DNA of 64,000 bases. Origin: Anastrepha obliqua. Lineage: Eukaryota; Arthropoda; Insecta; Diptera; Tephritidae. A program made the position numbers and the translations under genes. The stretch's first letter is position 1; the number at the start of each line of letters is the position of its first letter. Shown one piece after another: positions 54,890-64,000 of this stretch. Where the stretch lies: positions 121,179,879 through 121,243,878 of the forward strand of contig NC_072896.1 of assembly GCF_027943255.1 (NCBI RefSeq), read 5' to 3'. The notes under the pieces were generated by a model. It was not told the origin of the DNA and did no database searches. It was given only the letters and a program-made list of their open reading frames with translations.

Positions 54890-55520
54890 TCTATGTAGTG
54901 AGGTCCAATTATAGCAGCAAATTATTTATCTCAATGTGTGAGATCTCATTAATTTGCTGTAAGAAAGGCTTACCGAAGCAGCGCAGTCGTGCCCTAGCTA
55001 GCCCCGGACATTCACATAAGTAGTGCAAAGACTTTCATTACGCTTGACTTCTTCTGCTGGGGCTGCTTGCTCCCCTACTTTCTAATGACCTGTAAGGGTT
55101 GTGAGATGTTTGGTCGAGAAAACCCTAACAAGTGATTCGTCCTTTGGATTTTGTACGACGGTCATGTGTTTTTTGTTGTAATACATGTCGTTAGTTGCTC
55201 CATCTTCTTTCGGCTAAAGCATCATAGTGTGAAGCAATGGATGTTTTTATTGTGTTCAGGTGGAGACTGCCACCCTCTCTGCTATGTCTAGTGCCAAACC
55301 TTTTCTTGCTAGCTCATCCACTATCTCATTGCCCCGTATGTTCCTATGACCGGGAACCCATATCAGAGTAATTTCAAGCCAATGGCTGAGCAGTTCCAGC
55401 TCTTCTCTACATTGTAAGACCAGTTTGGATGAAATGTAGTTGGAGTCTAAGGCCTTGATAGCTGCTTGACTGTCTGTCATTGCCGCTTCATTTGAATACT
55501 TAGAGCAGCGCATCAATCAG
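54890..55520 (-). pseudogene. RNase H-bearing LINE remnant, second family
   Basis: Minus strand: the open frame 55516-55256 has AAMTDSQAAIKALDSNYISS, LVLQCREELELLSHW and LIWVPGHRNIRGNEIVDELARKG, the middle and end of a LINE RNase H with the TDSQ Asp and the GHxxIxGNE...DELA motif in place. Further on, CECPGLARARLRCFGKPFLQ (about 55020-54960) is the end motif. It is 5'-truncated, with stops between the two parts. It differs from family Y in its end (FLQQINEISHIEINNLL). Confidence 0.7.
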
Positions 55521-55524
55521 CGAA

Positions 55525-56955
55525 TACAAAAGTTATTTTCCCTTTTTTCTATCTTTTTTGTAAAATTATCATATTAATTTTTTATTATTTCATCGGCTCT
55601 TTCACACTTCGCCTCCTGACACAGTTGCAGGTTGCCAAATTCGAGGTGAACGACAGGTGAGATGCCGTCAAAACTGGCATTGCAGCAGCAGCGACGTAAA
55701 TAAATTTGCCAACACAGCGGCGAATAGGATACGCGAGTGAAGTTGTCAACATTACGAACAAATTCGTCAACATTGTGCAAATGGAATTTCCGTATTTGTT
55801 TATCCTTTTTTATATTATTATTTTTTTTTTTTTTTGGTTTTCAAATATTTCATTCGCTTTTTTCATTATTCGATGGTAGCATTAAATGCACGAAATTGCA
55901 ATAAAACCGCTTTCCGCTTATTTTGCGGCATGTCGGCAAGAATGTTAGTATTTATTACCAATTTATGTATTTGTTTTTGTATTTTGGTTTTCTGTTTTCT
56001 GCTTTCGCTCCGTCACCTTCACCTGTGCGCCGTCGTGTCAACAACTCATTTAGACGCCATCGTGTTTCGCTTTTCGATTATTACGACTTTGTTTGTGTTT
56101 CGCCATCGTATTGGTCATTTTTCTTCTTTTTTTGCTGTTTTTGTTCTTGTTTCTGCTTCAGTTGTAAGCATGTGTTTTCGTGCCGCAAGGACATAGTTCC
56201 AGACACATAAAATATCCTTAACTACCGGCGCTGGCACAACAAATTGAAATCCGCTATCAAACACACTCGCACTCACACACACACACATACACATAAGTGA
56301 ATACATTTTGTAAACAAATTTATTTTCATTTGCAATTTGTATGTACGTTAATGTGTCGCAAATATATTTGAATTGCCTGAAAATCGTTTAAGGAAACCTC
56401 CAAATGCTTAATGAGCAACTTGTGAGTAGAAAATACTAAAAAAGTCGCTGACCGAGAGAGAATGTAAAACAATTAAAGTAATGTAATCGATAATTGTTTT
56501 CTTGCTGAGAGGTCTTTGCAAAGCATTCACGAAAATCGATATTATTCTAATTTTAGCTGCTGTTCCTCGTCAGAAATTTTGAACCTTCAGTAATGATAAT
56601 TTATGTGCTTCTTGACAGTTTTTTCGCCTATTTTTTTCCTTATTCTTATGTAAGCGCATGTAGTTACTTCTTTTTTTTTTTGGTGGTAATTTTTCTACTT
56701 TCGCAAAGCACTTCACATTACATCAATTTGGTTGACAGCAATGCCGTTAAATTAATGTTGCTGCAGCCGCCTACCTACCAATTAATATTCGAGCGCAATT
56801 TTCTTTCCAACTGCCAGCCACAAGCACCATTTCAAGTGCTTATATGTACGCCTATTTTCGTGATGACGAAAAATTTCATCTGCACATAATAGAATGCCAC
56901 TTTGTACGATGCACAGTGAAGCCATTCCAGTGACTGGCTATTAATAATAAGTTAA
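55525..56955. other. Unannotated DNA
   Basis: No supported gene. A CA run at about 56265-56294. ORFs of 95-120 aa on the plus strand at 55834-56210 are Phe/Cys-rich, overlap one another in different frames and show no domain. Confidence 0.4.
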
Positions 56956-56961
56956 TAACAA

Positions 56962-57240
56962 CTGCCGTAGCCGAATGATTCGTGCGTGGCCACCATTCGG
57001 TAGATTCCGGATTCGAAACTCAGATCCCCAAAATGATAAGAAAGACTTTTCTAATAGCCGTGGCCCTTCGACAGGCAATGAAAAACTTCAGAGTGTATTT
57101 CTACCCTGAAAAATCTCCTATGAAAGCCATTCCGCGTGGGCATAAAACTGCAGATCTCTACATTTGAGAAAGAACGTCTCGCGGCAAACCACAAATTGGA
57201 GCAGAAGCATGGCCTAACATCCAACAAAGATATATATAAT
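56962..57240 (+). repeat. tRNA-derived SINE, copy 3
   Basis: The head reads GCCGTAGCCGAATGATTCGTGCGTG (A-box-like) and GGATTCGAAACTCAG (B-box-like, about 57010), then AAGAAAGACTTTTCTAATAGC, ACAGGCAATGAAAAACTTC, CAAACCACAAATTGGAGCAG and a TATATATAAT end (about 57229-57240). It is clearly the same family as copy 1 but with many substitutions. A mariner starts about 50 bases downstream. Confidence 0.75.
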
Positions 57241-57289
57241 ATGTCAGAAGAACTTTATATATCCAAAGCATGATTGCTGATTTTCACAG

Positions 57290-58521
57290 GTTACGTATAT
57301 TCGAATTTCGATTTTCTTGTGGCGATATGTTGGTACTCATGTCTCTCACTCATGCGGACGAGTTCGACCATTTTGAATGTCCAGTTAATTGTTGACAGCT
57401 GCTTTCCTTGCATGTGTTTCGGCACGTCTTCGATTTTTACCTATTCAAAAAGATGGATCAAAGAACCTGTATCAAATTTTGTATGAAAAACGAAAATAAG
57501 TGCGTGGATGCATTCCGATTGTTAACTGTGTCATACGGAGAAGCTACTTTGGACCAAAGCAACGTTTATCGGTGGCACAAAAGGTTCTCAGAAGGCCGAG
57601 CAGATGTGAACGACGAAAAGCGTGCCGACGTACCGGACGCCGGACGCCGGAGCACTTCAACAACAGACGAAAAAATGTATGAAGTGAAGAAAATGGTATT
57701 GGCCAATCGTTGAATCACCGTTAGAGAAGTTGCTGAGGACCTAGACATATCGATTGGCTCGAGCCATTCGATTTTTTTCTATGATTTGGGCATGAGACGG
57801 GTCGCCGCAAAATTCGTACCAAAACTGCTCAATTTCGACCAAAAGCAGCATCGCAAGAATATTGCTAATGAGATGTTGGACTCTGTCCGCGGCGACCCAA
57901 ATTTGCTCCAGAGCATCATAACTGGTGACGAATTGTGGGTTTATGCTTTTGACGTGGAAACCAAAGCTCAATCATCCCAATGGAAGCTGCCGCACGAACC
58001 AAGGCCGAAAAAAGTGCGCCAAGTTCGGTCGAATGTAAAAGTTTTGCCTACCGTTTTTTTCGATAGCAGGGGCGTTGCGCATCATGAGTTCTTGCTACAG
58101 GGTAAAACGGAAGGAGTATTACTTGCAAGTTATGCCCAATTTTCGCGAAGCAAACCACCAGAAATGCCCGGATTTGTGGAAGAACAAAAATTGGCTCTTG
58201 CATCACGACAACGCACCTGCTCACACGTCGTTGCTTGTGCGCGACTTTTTGGCCAAAAACAACACACTAATTATGCCACAGCCACCGTATTCGCCAGATC
58301 TGGCCCCCTGTGACTTTTTCTTGTTGCGGCCTCGAAGGAGGAGCTGAACAGATGAAAAAAAAAAATAATTTTTTGAAGTGCTTCGAAGATTGGTTAAACG
58401 TTGGCACAAGTGCATAATATCTAATGGGGATTACTTTTAAGGGGACAAAATAGATATTAATGAACAAATAAATAATTAAAAAAAACACAAAATTCGAGAT
58501 ACTTTTGAACACACCTCGTAT
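57290..58521 (+). mobile_element. DD34D mariner element, defective
   Basis: It carries a transposase gene and a 3' terminal repeat AATTCGAGATACTTTTGAACACACCTCGTA (ending about 58520). At the 5' side only the inner part is recognised (ATATTCGAATTTCGATTTTCTTGTGGCGATATG at about 57298); the outer terminal repeat corresponding to TACGAGGTGTGTTCAAAAGT is absent, so the 5' end is truncated by about 25 bases. Without both ends and with a broken gene, it is inactive. Confidence 0.85.
57453..58430 (+). pseudogene. DD34D mariner transposase (stop, frameshift, deletion)
   Basis: Starts MDQRTCIKFCMKNENKCVDA. The helix-turn-helix part has NVYRWHKRFSEGR. An in-frame TGA (57711-57713) follows VLANR; the same frame continues ITVREVAEDLDISIG and ITGDELWVYAFDVET (first catalytic Asp). 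A one-base frameshift near 58105 leads to NWLLHHDNAPAHTSL (second Asp) and PPYSPDLAPCDFFL (third Asp); I count 34 residues between them. Then about 20 residues are deleted and the end NNFLKCFEDW follows. Family knowledge: mariner transposases cut and paste DNA between TA sites. Confidence 0.88.
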
Positions 58522-58597
58522 TCACAGATACAGTTCCAGATAATATTTTTGTTTGTTTTGGTTTGGTTTTGTTTTTTTTAGGTATATGATATTTCTA

Positions 58598-59460
58598 CAG
58601 GGTGGACCATATAGCGTTTGCTTTTTGAACCACCTATTTTTTTGAGAATGGTAACACAAATAGCATGTCAAATGTGTTCATAATTTACATAAAGGTTTGA
58701 CATTTACGAAATGGGACGCTATACACTTGAACAAAATTGGGAAATATTGAAAACCTGTTTCCAAAGTGGTGAGTCTTCTTCCTCTTTTCTGATTTTCACA
58801 TCGGTGGCTACGTCAATAAGCAAAATTGTCGGATTTGGGGCTCAGAAAATCCACACGTTACTGTAGAGAAGCAAATGCATCCACAACGAGTCACTGTTTG
58901 GTGCGGTTTTTGGTCTGCCGGCATCATCAGGCCATTTTTTTTCGAAAATGAGCGAGGAGCCGCGGTTACAGCGTTGCCGTGACATGCTCAACGAGTTGTT
59001 CCCAAAAATTGAAGAGGATGACATGGACGACATTTTGTTTCATCAGAACGCTGCAACTTGTCACACTGCCAAAGTTACACTCGAACTTTTGGCTACCGTT
59101 TTTGAATTCCGATATCAATTGGCCGCCGCGGAGCTGTGATTTAAGCCCGTTGGACTATTTTTTATGGGGAGCCGTTAAGGACAAATGCTATGCGAACCAT
59201 CCAGAGAAGATTGATGCTTTAAAACACGAAATCGAAGTTGCCATGCATGAAATTGGAGCCCAAACAATCGAAAATGTTCTTAAAAATTAGGCTGATCGAA
59301 TGGAATACTGTAAAGCCAGTCGTGACAGTCATTTGAACGATATTATTTTTCATTCATAAATGTCAATGTTCAATCTTCAAAATAAAAAAAAAAAGTTTAA
59401 AAAAATATTGATTAGTTTTTTTTTATAGCCGATTCGAAAAGCAAATTTTAAATGGCCTAT
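58598..59460 (+). mobile_element. DD41D (rosa-type) mariner, internally deleted
   Basis: It starts after TA with CAGGGTGGACCATATAGCGTTTGC. The right end, read in reverse (about 59460-59420), gives ATAGGCCATTTAAAATTTGCTTTTCGAA, an imperfect match, so inverted terminal repeats of about 35 bp can be drawn. Inside, [22 protein letters not shown] (N-terminus) jumps directly to the catalytic region, so about 130 residues are deleted. The transposase remnant is given separately. Confidence 0.75.
58711..59290 (+). pseudogene. DD41D mariner transposase remnant
   Basis: After the N-terminal 22 residues a shifted frame reads [20 protein letters not shown] and [20 protein letters not shown] (first-Asp region), then another frame [20 protein letters not shown] and HQNAATCHTAKVTLELL, then a third WPPRSCDLSPLDYFLWGAVK, and NVLKN before the stop. 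The second catalytic residue is Asn (HQNA instead of QDGA/QDAA). The distance to PLDYF fits an original DD41D spacing with about six residues lost. It is related to the minus-strand remnant at 14.1-14.5 kb. Confidence 0.8.
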
Positions 59461-59534
59461 ACATCAAAGGCGACATCGCATCAGTGCTCATGCTGGGCTT
59501 TGCGTTGCCGTTCAATGAGTTGAAGTCGTAGCAT

Positions 59535-60640
59535 TATTTTTTTCCACCAAACACTCGAACCACCTCCGACTTAGCAATGAATGAGCACATGTCCCGTATG
59601 AGGTTGACAAGACTAAGTGAGTGTCCCAAAACTCTTTGAAGTAGTGCCTGATCTCGTGCGATGCAATCACAATGAAAAGTCTCGCGGTCTGTGCTTTCGA
59701 CTGCATTAGGCCATCTGGGGCAAAATGGGATAGCTGTCAGCTGAGATCGGTGGAAATATTTCATTAAGCAGCCGTGACTGGTGTGTTTTTGCGTAAGGTA
59801 ATAATCAGTATCAGCCATTCCATTCTATCTACATCTATTCCACTGTTCAATATGTGATATTAGCTTGTACGTTCATCGCCCTTTAGGTGACTCTGCCCAT
59901 CTTCTTTGTCATTCGTACATTGATCGCTCTCTCTCGATGACTTTTTCTGTTGCCTTTGGCTTTGCTCCTTGCTTGCTATAGAGACGGCTAGGCTCTTTTG
60001 CGTGAATATCAACAGGTAGTTTTCTGACTACAATACATATGGCATCGTCTGATATCGTTCTATTTGCCTGCGTGTGCGCACTACTTCACGTATGTCGATA
60101 TTCTTGGCTTCTGCCCATACCGCGTGGAACAAAATTGAGTCCCCGACCGTTGCGAAGAATTGCCTTCTTTTCTCTTGTGGACCACCTATATTAGGCAGTA
60201 TTTTTGTGAGAGCGCCCATTACAGTCGCTGCTATGTTTTCGACTGTTGCTAGATGTTGCTTAAACCGCAATCTCGCGTCGGCCATTACTCCCAGGTATTT
60301 CTTTGTCTCCCTTGTCAATATTTCGTGACCAGCAACTGAGTGTTTCATAGTTACCTTTTTCATTCGCGCACTTATCCGCACTGCCTCCGTTTTTTGGGCT
60401 GCAAGCTCTAGAACTGCATGGCTGAACCAACGCTGTATTTTCGCTGCCGCATCATTGCATTTAGCTTCTAGATGATCAAGTCGCTTGGCAACTACTACTA
60501 GCGCAATATCATCCAGCTACCCTCCGATTGTGGTTTTGTCTGGAAGTTTTAATTTCAAAACCCCGTCTACATAGTATTCCAAAGTGTTGACCCTAAACCC
60601 GATCCTTGTGGAACTCCTCCTGTACCTTTATATGTTTCTT
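59535..60640 (-). pseudogene. R1-like LINE ORF2 fragment
   Basis: Minus strand: ADDIALVVVAKRLDHLEAKC (read from a shifted frame at about 60520-60460; RT YxDD box), KNGGSADKCANEK, then the open frame 60381-60028 with KKYLGVMADARLRFKQHLAT and LPNIGGPQEKRRQFFATVGD, and at the end FCPRWPNAVESTDRETFHCD and LLQRVLGHSLSLVNLIRDMC (59535-59818). KYLGVxxDxRLxFxxHL and NxGGPxxxRRxLLAxVxxSxxLY are hallmarks of R1-clade LINEs, which lack RNase H. 5'-truncated, several stops. Confidence 0.78.
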
Positions 60641-60775
60641 AAGTTATAGTTATAGCCGTAAAAGAAATAGTTACATATATTCATAGTCCTGATAGTCATA
60701 ACTAAAATTGTAACCATAGTCAAAATCATAGCTAAAAACGCATAGTCATAATTATAGTCCTAGTCGTGGCCGTAG
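60640..60775. repeat. Degenerate ATAGTC/ATAGTTATAG simple repeat
   Basis: CATAGTC, CATAACTA, GTTATAGCC and similar six-to-eight-base phrases repeat over about 130 bases between the R1-like LINE and the mariner. It may be the expanded junction of one of the insertions. Confidence 0.55.
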
Positions 60776-60854
60776 TCAAGGCGGTTCAATAAGTACCCGT
60801 GTTTGATGACAGAGGGTCTTCCTGGGAGAAGTTTTGTTAGTTTGGATTTGGCTA

Positions 60855-61181
60855 CGATGCAAAAAGAGCAGTATCGTTCGGTAGGAGGTAGGGAATTTGA
60901 TTTTGGATGAAAAAAAATGCGAGGAGATAAAAGCAAAGTTAGATGCTGCCTATGGGGACGCTTCGCCAACTATGGCCACAATTAGATATTGGTTCAACGA
61001 ACTTAAACGTGGGCGAACATCTGTTGACGAGGAGCGACCAGGACGTCCGGCAGACGTAGTTACCGGGGAAAACATTCAAAACGTCCACGTCGTGATTCTC
61101 GCTGATCGGCAAACGAAAGTGCGCGGAGTAACAGAGGCCATAGGTGTGTCGACTGGAACGGCAATTGATTTTTACATAATA
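60855..61181 (+). pseudogene. Mariner transposase, N-terminal part
   Basis: The frame reads MQKEQYRSV at about 60857 in a neighbouring frame, then LDEKKCEEIKAKLDAAYGDA, SPTMATIRYWFNELKRGRTS, VDEERPGRPADVVTGENIQN and KVRGVTEAIGVSTGTAIDFY. The R-x-WFxxxxxGRTSxxDexRxGRP linker is typical of mellifera/irritans-type mariners. It is broken off at the LINE insertion. Confidence 0.82.
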
Positions 61182-61834
61182 GGTTAGGTTAGGTTATGGT
61201 GGTAGTCGGTCTGCACGACCAACTCACTTAGACCTTACAGGTCCGTTGTGATACCACTGTGCTACACGGGAACCTCATTTATCTTCCTTCGTGGAACCAT
61301 TTCGTGGCTCTTATGAAGCGTAGTATTGATGCCAACCCCACGCCAGACAGTTCTGTAAGAGAATTAAAAAAGTATTTACCTAGACAACCTGCTCTGATTT
61401 TAGCTAGGGCTGGACAATTGCAAAGGAAGTGCTCAACTGTTTCTTCCTCTTCTTCATCTCTACAACTTCTGCAATATTCATGGGAGAAAACTCCTAGTCT
61501 CGAGGAATGCCTGCCAAATAGCCAGTGACCGGTTAAACAAGCCACGACCTTCGAGATATTGTCTTGAGAGACTAAGCAATTCCTTTGTTCTTTTCTTGTT
61601 TATTTGCGGCCATAGTAGCCTAGCTGTTAGACACGTATCTTCATTTCTCCATGACCTATTGGCCTCTTGGATAAAGTGGTATTTTATTATTAGTTTACTC
61701 GTGGCCATGGGTATTCCGATGGTACTTTTATCACTCAGCAGTTGGAGAGCGGTACCCTTTCTGGCTAGCTCATCTGCTTTACAGTTTCCCTCAATATCTC
61801 TATGTCCCGGAACCCAAATAAGGCTGACTTTTTT
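61182..61834 (-). mobile_element. Nested 5'-truncated LINE (RNase H type) with 13-bp target duplication
   Basis: The duplicated target TTTTTACATAATA is at 61169-61181 and 61835-61847. In sense (minus) orientation it begins inside RNase H and ends in AACCTAACCTAACCTA next to the left duplication. The duplication, the 5' truncation and the simple-repeat 3' end are signs of target-primed insertion. On the plus strand the tail reads GGTTAGGTTAGGTTA, similar to the insect telomere repeat TTAGG. Confidence 0.88.
61279..61832 (-). pseudogene. LINE RNase H end and C-terminal zinc motif (nested insertion)
   Basis: Sense order: LIWVPGHRDIEGNCKADELA (RNase H end, from about 61825), ANRSWRNEDTCLTARLLWPQ, then after a one-base shift near 61545 CLTGHWLFGRHSSRLGVF, CRSCRDEEEEETVEHFLCNC (C-x2-C-x8-H-x4-C) and LGKYFFNSLTEL, with the stop at 61279. 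The LTGHWLxGRHxxRLG motif is typical of LOA-like (Bilbo/LOA) LINEs. Apart from the one frameshift it is well preserved, so this is a fairly young insertion. Confidence 0.82.
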
Positions 61835-61839
61835 TTTTT

Positions 61840-62215
61840 ACATAATAAGACGATGAAAAAATTATCGGCCCGATGGGTGCCGCGATTGCTCACAAGCAAC
61901 AACAAGCGGAATCGGCTATTAACTTCGAAGCAGTGTTTGAAGCAATTTAAGTGGGATCAGAAGGAATTTTTGCGCCCAGTAGTCACTGTTGATGAAACCT
62001 GGATTCATCATTACACACCAAAAGCTAAGCAACAGTCAGAACAATGGATTTCTGCCGGTGAATCTGCTCCACAGAAAGCGAAGACAGTCCCATCGGCCGG
62101 AAAAGTCATGACGACGAGTTTTTGGGATGCGAACGGCGTCATGCTCATGGATATTTTTTAGAAAATGGAAGAATAAACTCTTGGAAATTTATACAGTGAG
62201 TTTTTGGACCGCTTG
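61840..62215 (+). pseudogene. Mariner transposase, middle part (after nested LINE)
   Basis: Frame from MKKLSARWVPRLLTSNNKRN: WVPRLL motif, then VVTVDETWIHHYTPKAKQQS (first catalytic Asp in VDETWIHxYTPE) and SAGESAPQKAKTVPSAGKVM, TSFWDANGVMLMDIF, a TAG, then LGNLYSEFLDRL in another frame. The second and third catalytic Asp regions are not present. It completes the 60.8-kb N-terminal part across the nested LINE, but the frames do not match exactly at the join. Confidence 0.84.
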
Positions 62216-62334
62216 CTCTCGCCATGCATAAATTGGGTTTAACACTTCGTTGATTAGTATTATGTAATCACCTCTTTTGTTTAGCCTGACGCCATATATC
62301 CTCATGAGTACCCATTTTGCTCTCAATTGCCGCA

Positions 62335-63480
62335 ACTAAATGAATATGCTGAAAAAATTATTGACGACTATCAATGCGGCTTCAGAGCAGAGCGATGAAC
62401 AATTGACCAATGTTTTTCGCTGTCCCAGATATTTGAAAAATGTCACGAATAGAAAATTATGTTATGTTGCCTTTTTAGAGACTTCAAGCAAGCGTTTGAC
62501 AAACTTAATCGAAAGCATATTGAAAATCATTTAAAGACGTTACGCATACCTTGTGAATAATACGACTGATTGGCATAACTTTAACAAATACTCGGGCAAA
62601 AGTGAGAATCCAAGGTAATGTCACCGACCGTTTTGAAATGATCTCAAGTCTAAAACAAAGAGATGCGCTTTCATCCCTGCTTTTCAACTTGGTACCACAG
62701 TCTGTTAAAGCTGATATAGATCCCGGAGGCACAATGTTTTGCAAATCTACAAAAATTTGAGCAGATGGCATCGTATTATAGCCAGAAACAAACAGGCTCT
62801 TCAAGAGATATTTATGTGTCTAGAATCATCTGTTAGGTTGGTAGGACTTATCAACAATGAAGAGAAAACTAAATTTATGGCAGGTGCAGCGCGTAACGCA
62901 ACACATAACTTACAAATCGGCAGCTATAGCTTTGGTCAATGAATTTACCTTGAAGTTATGCTGAATGCACAGAAAGATACATATTTTGCCATGCAAGACA
63001 GGGTACAAGCTGCAAATAAGTCTTACTTCGCGCATACAAAGTTGGTGAAGTCGAGATTACTTTCTAGAAATCAGAAACTACGAATTTACAAAACTGTCAT
63101 AAGACCTACACTCACATACGGGTGCGCAGACTGGGTTCAGAAATCCAATGAAACTGATCAGTTAAATTGAAAAATGTATGGACATGAACGACTTGAAGAC
63201 GGTACTTACCGCATTCGGTACAACAGACACATTTACCAAGGGTGCAAATGTAATCAGATAGATGAAAGTGCAAAGGAAAAAAGGTCTAAAAAAGATTTTC
63301 GAAACAAATCCACAAGGCGACAGAAGAAGATGCCAGCCGAGAAATCTATGGAGAGAGGACATTGAAAGAGACTTTGGAGCTATGAGCATATCTGATATCA
63401 AACGAAAAGGTGATGACTGAGTGACGTGGAGGCGAATTGTAACGAAAGCAATGGTTCATCACGAACGGTGATGCTGTGAT
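62335..63480 (+). pseudogene. RTE-like LINE ORF2 remnant, plus strand
   Basis: Sense order: NEYAEKIIDDYQCGFRAER (RT, about 62340-62395), FRDFKQAFDKLNRKHIENHL (RT motif A, about 62480), RAKVRIQGNVTDRFEMISSL (about 62595), IIARNKQALQEIFMCLESSV with LVGLINNEEKTKFMAGAA (YADDI region end, about 62770-62890), KSRLLSRNQKLRIYKTVIRP and TLTYGCADWVQ (about 63048-63140), MYGHERLEDGTYRIRYNRHI (about 63174), WREDIERDFGAMSISDIKRK, and TWRRIVTKAMVHHER-stop (about 63465). Stops and frame changes every 100-250 bases. The C-terminal pattern is like the 41.6-44.2 kb element. A GATGATGATGATGAT tail follows at 63478-63492. Confidence 0.78.
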
Positions 63481-63494
63481 GATGATGATGATCA

Positions 63495-64000
63495 AGGGAT
63501 GAAATGGACCAATTGTAACAGGCATCTTGCTTCATTGATGAGATTTTAATTGGCGTATTGGACGTAAAGCTGAATCCTTTTAGGCTAAACGATTGCATTT
63601 AGTGTTGAAAGACTCCTATTTCCCATTACTTTTCAACTTTCTTGAACACTTTTGCATGAGTTCATGAACTTAATAATTTACATATCCATTTTACTAGGCC
63701 ATATTTTCACTTACTTTCACCACCAACACACTGTGCAACCCCCTCCCCTACTGCTGCATATTCAGCCGTGTGGCATCAAAAAATATCCTAGACACTTTCT
63801 ATTCGAGCCCGTGCACATTTGGTAATTTTTCACACTGCCGTCCAACAACGTCGCCATTCACCAATGCTGATGCTGGCACAGAGTCGACGCAATGGAGCAA
63901 TTTACTATGATAATTTACTTAAATGCGATTAAATAAATATTCCACGTCTAGCATCCACGCAGAAGTGCAGTGCAAACGGAGGCAGTCGTATATTTGACAG
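63495..64000. other. Unannotated DNA at the window end
   Basis: No gene or repeat is recognised in the last 500 bases. Confidence 0.35.

Larger units (their letters stand above)
60778..62215 (+). mobile_element. Mariner element split by a nested LINE
   Basis: The left terminal repeat is AAGGCGGTTCAATAAGTACCCGTG (about 60778). The transposase N-terminal part runs to 61181, the LINE insertion occupies about 61182-61834, and the C-terminal part runs from 61835 to about 62215. The right end is missing: after FLDRL, the sequence passes into an unrelated stretch and then an RTE-like LINE, so the element is also truncated on the right. Confidence 0.82.

Noticed and set aside
55834..56210. Overlapping 120-aa and 95-aa ORFs
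   Set aside because: Two different frames are open over the same bases with Phe/Cys-rich composition from T-rich DNA; neither has a domain.
61182..61197. Interstitial telomere repeat
   Set aside because: Only about three units, and they coincide with the 3' tail of a LINE bounded by a target duplication, so a LINE tail explains them. Kept as a finding for comparison only.

Overview
This 64 kb window is eukaryotic, AT-rich, repeat-dense insect DNA. It is most likely from a true fruit fly (Tephritidae, Diptera) or a close relative. The evidence is the mix of mobile elements: an Errantivirus-type LTR element with an env gene, a BEL/Pao element, I-clade and other LINEs, DD34D and DD41D (rosa-type) mariners, and a tRNA-derived SINE whose sequence I associate from memory with tephritid genomes. 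I see no operons, CRISPR array, rRNA or tRNA gene, and no host exon I can defend. Every coding region I can support belongs to a transposable element (TE) or its remnant.

Layout, left half. 1-0.15 kb: C-terminal end of a piggyBac-like transposase. 0.4-1.6 kb: I-like LINE with ORF1 fused to the ORF2 RNase H region by deletion. 1.9-2.5 kb: ~107-bp tandem array carrying inverted TCAAGGTCA motifs. 5.6-6.1 kb: LINE scrap and SINE. 6.19-13.69 kb: complete Errantivirus with a 4-bp target duplication, gag, pol, env and two LTRs. 14.1-14.9 kb: DD41D mariner and SINE remnants (minus strand). 16.80-22.44 kb: BEL/Pao element (minus strand) with a 5-bp target duplication, inactivated by one stop and two frameshifts. 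24.3-26.05 kb: 5'-truncated LINE with a restriction-like endonuclease. 26.05-31.64 kb: nearly intact I-clade LINE inserted into the tail of the previous one.

Layout, right half. 31.7-44.2 kb: decayed LINE pieces in both orientations and a minus-strand mariner. 46.0-47.4 kb: a 1.36-kb GATGAA hexanucleotide array. 49.7-51.1 kb: a degenerate ~96-bp array of about 14 units. 53-55.5 kb: minus-strand RNase H-bearing LINE remnants. 57-59.5 kb: SINE, DD34D mariner and DD41D mariner in a row. 59.5-60.6 kb: R1-like LINE (minus). 60.8-62.2 kb: mariner split by a nested truncated LINE with matching 13-bp duplications. 62.3-63.5 kb: RTE-like LINE remnant.

The Errantivirus (open gag, pol and env; LTRs identical apart from two indels) and the I-clade LINE (one frameshift) look young. 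Everything else is decayed. The remaining 1-2.5 kb blocks look like intergenic or intronic fly DNA with short CA/TA microsatellites and no recognisable genes.
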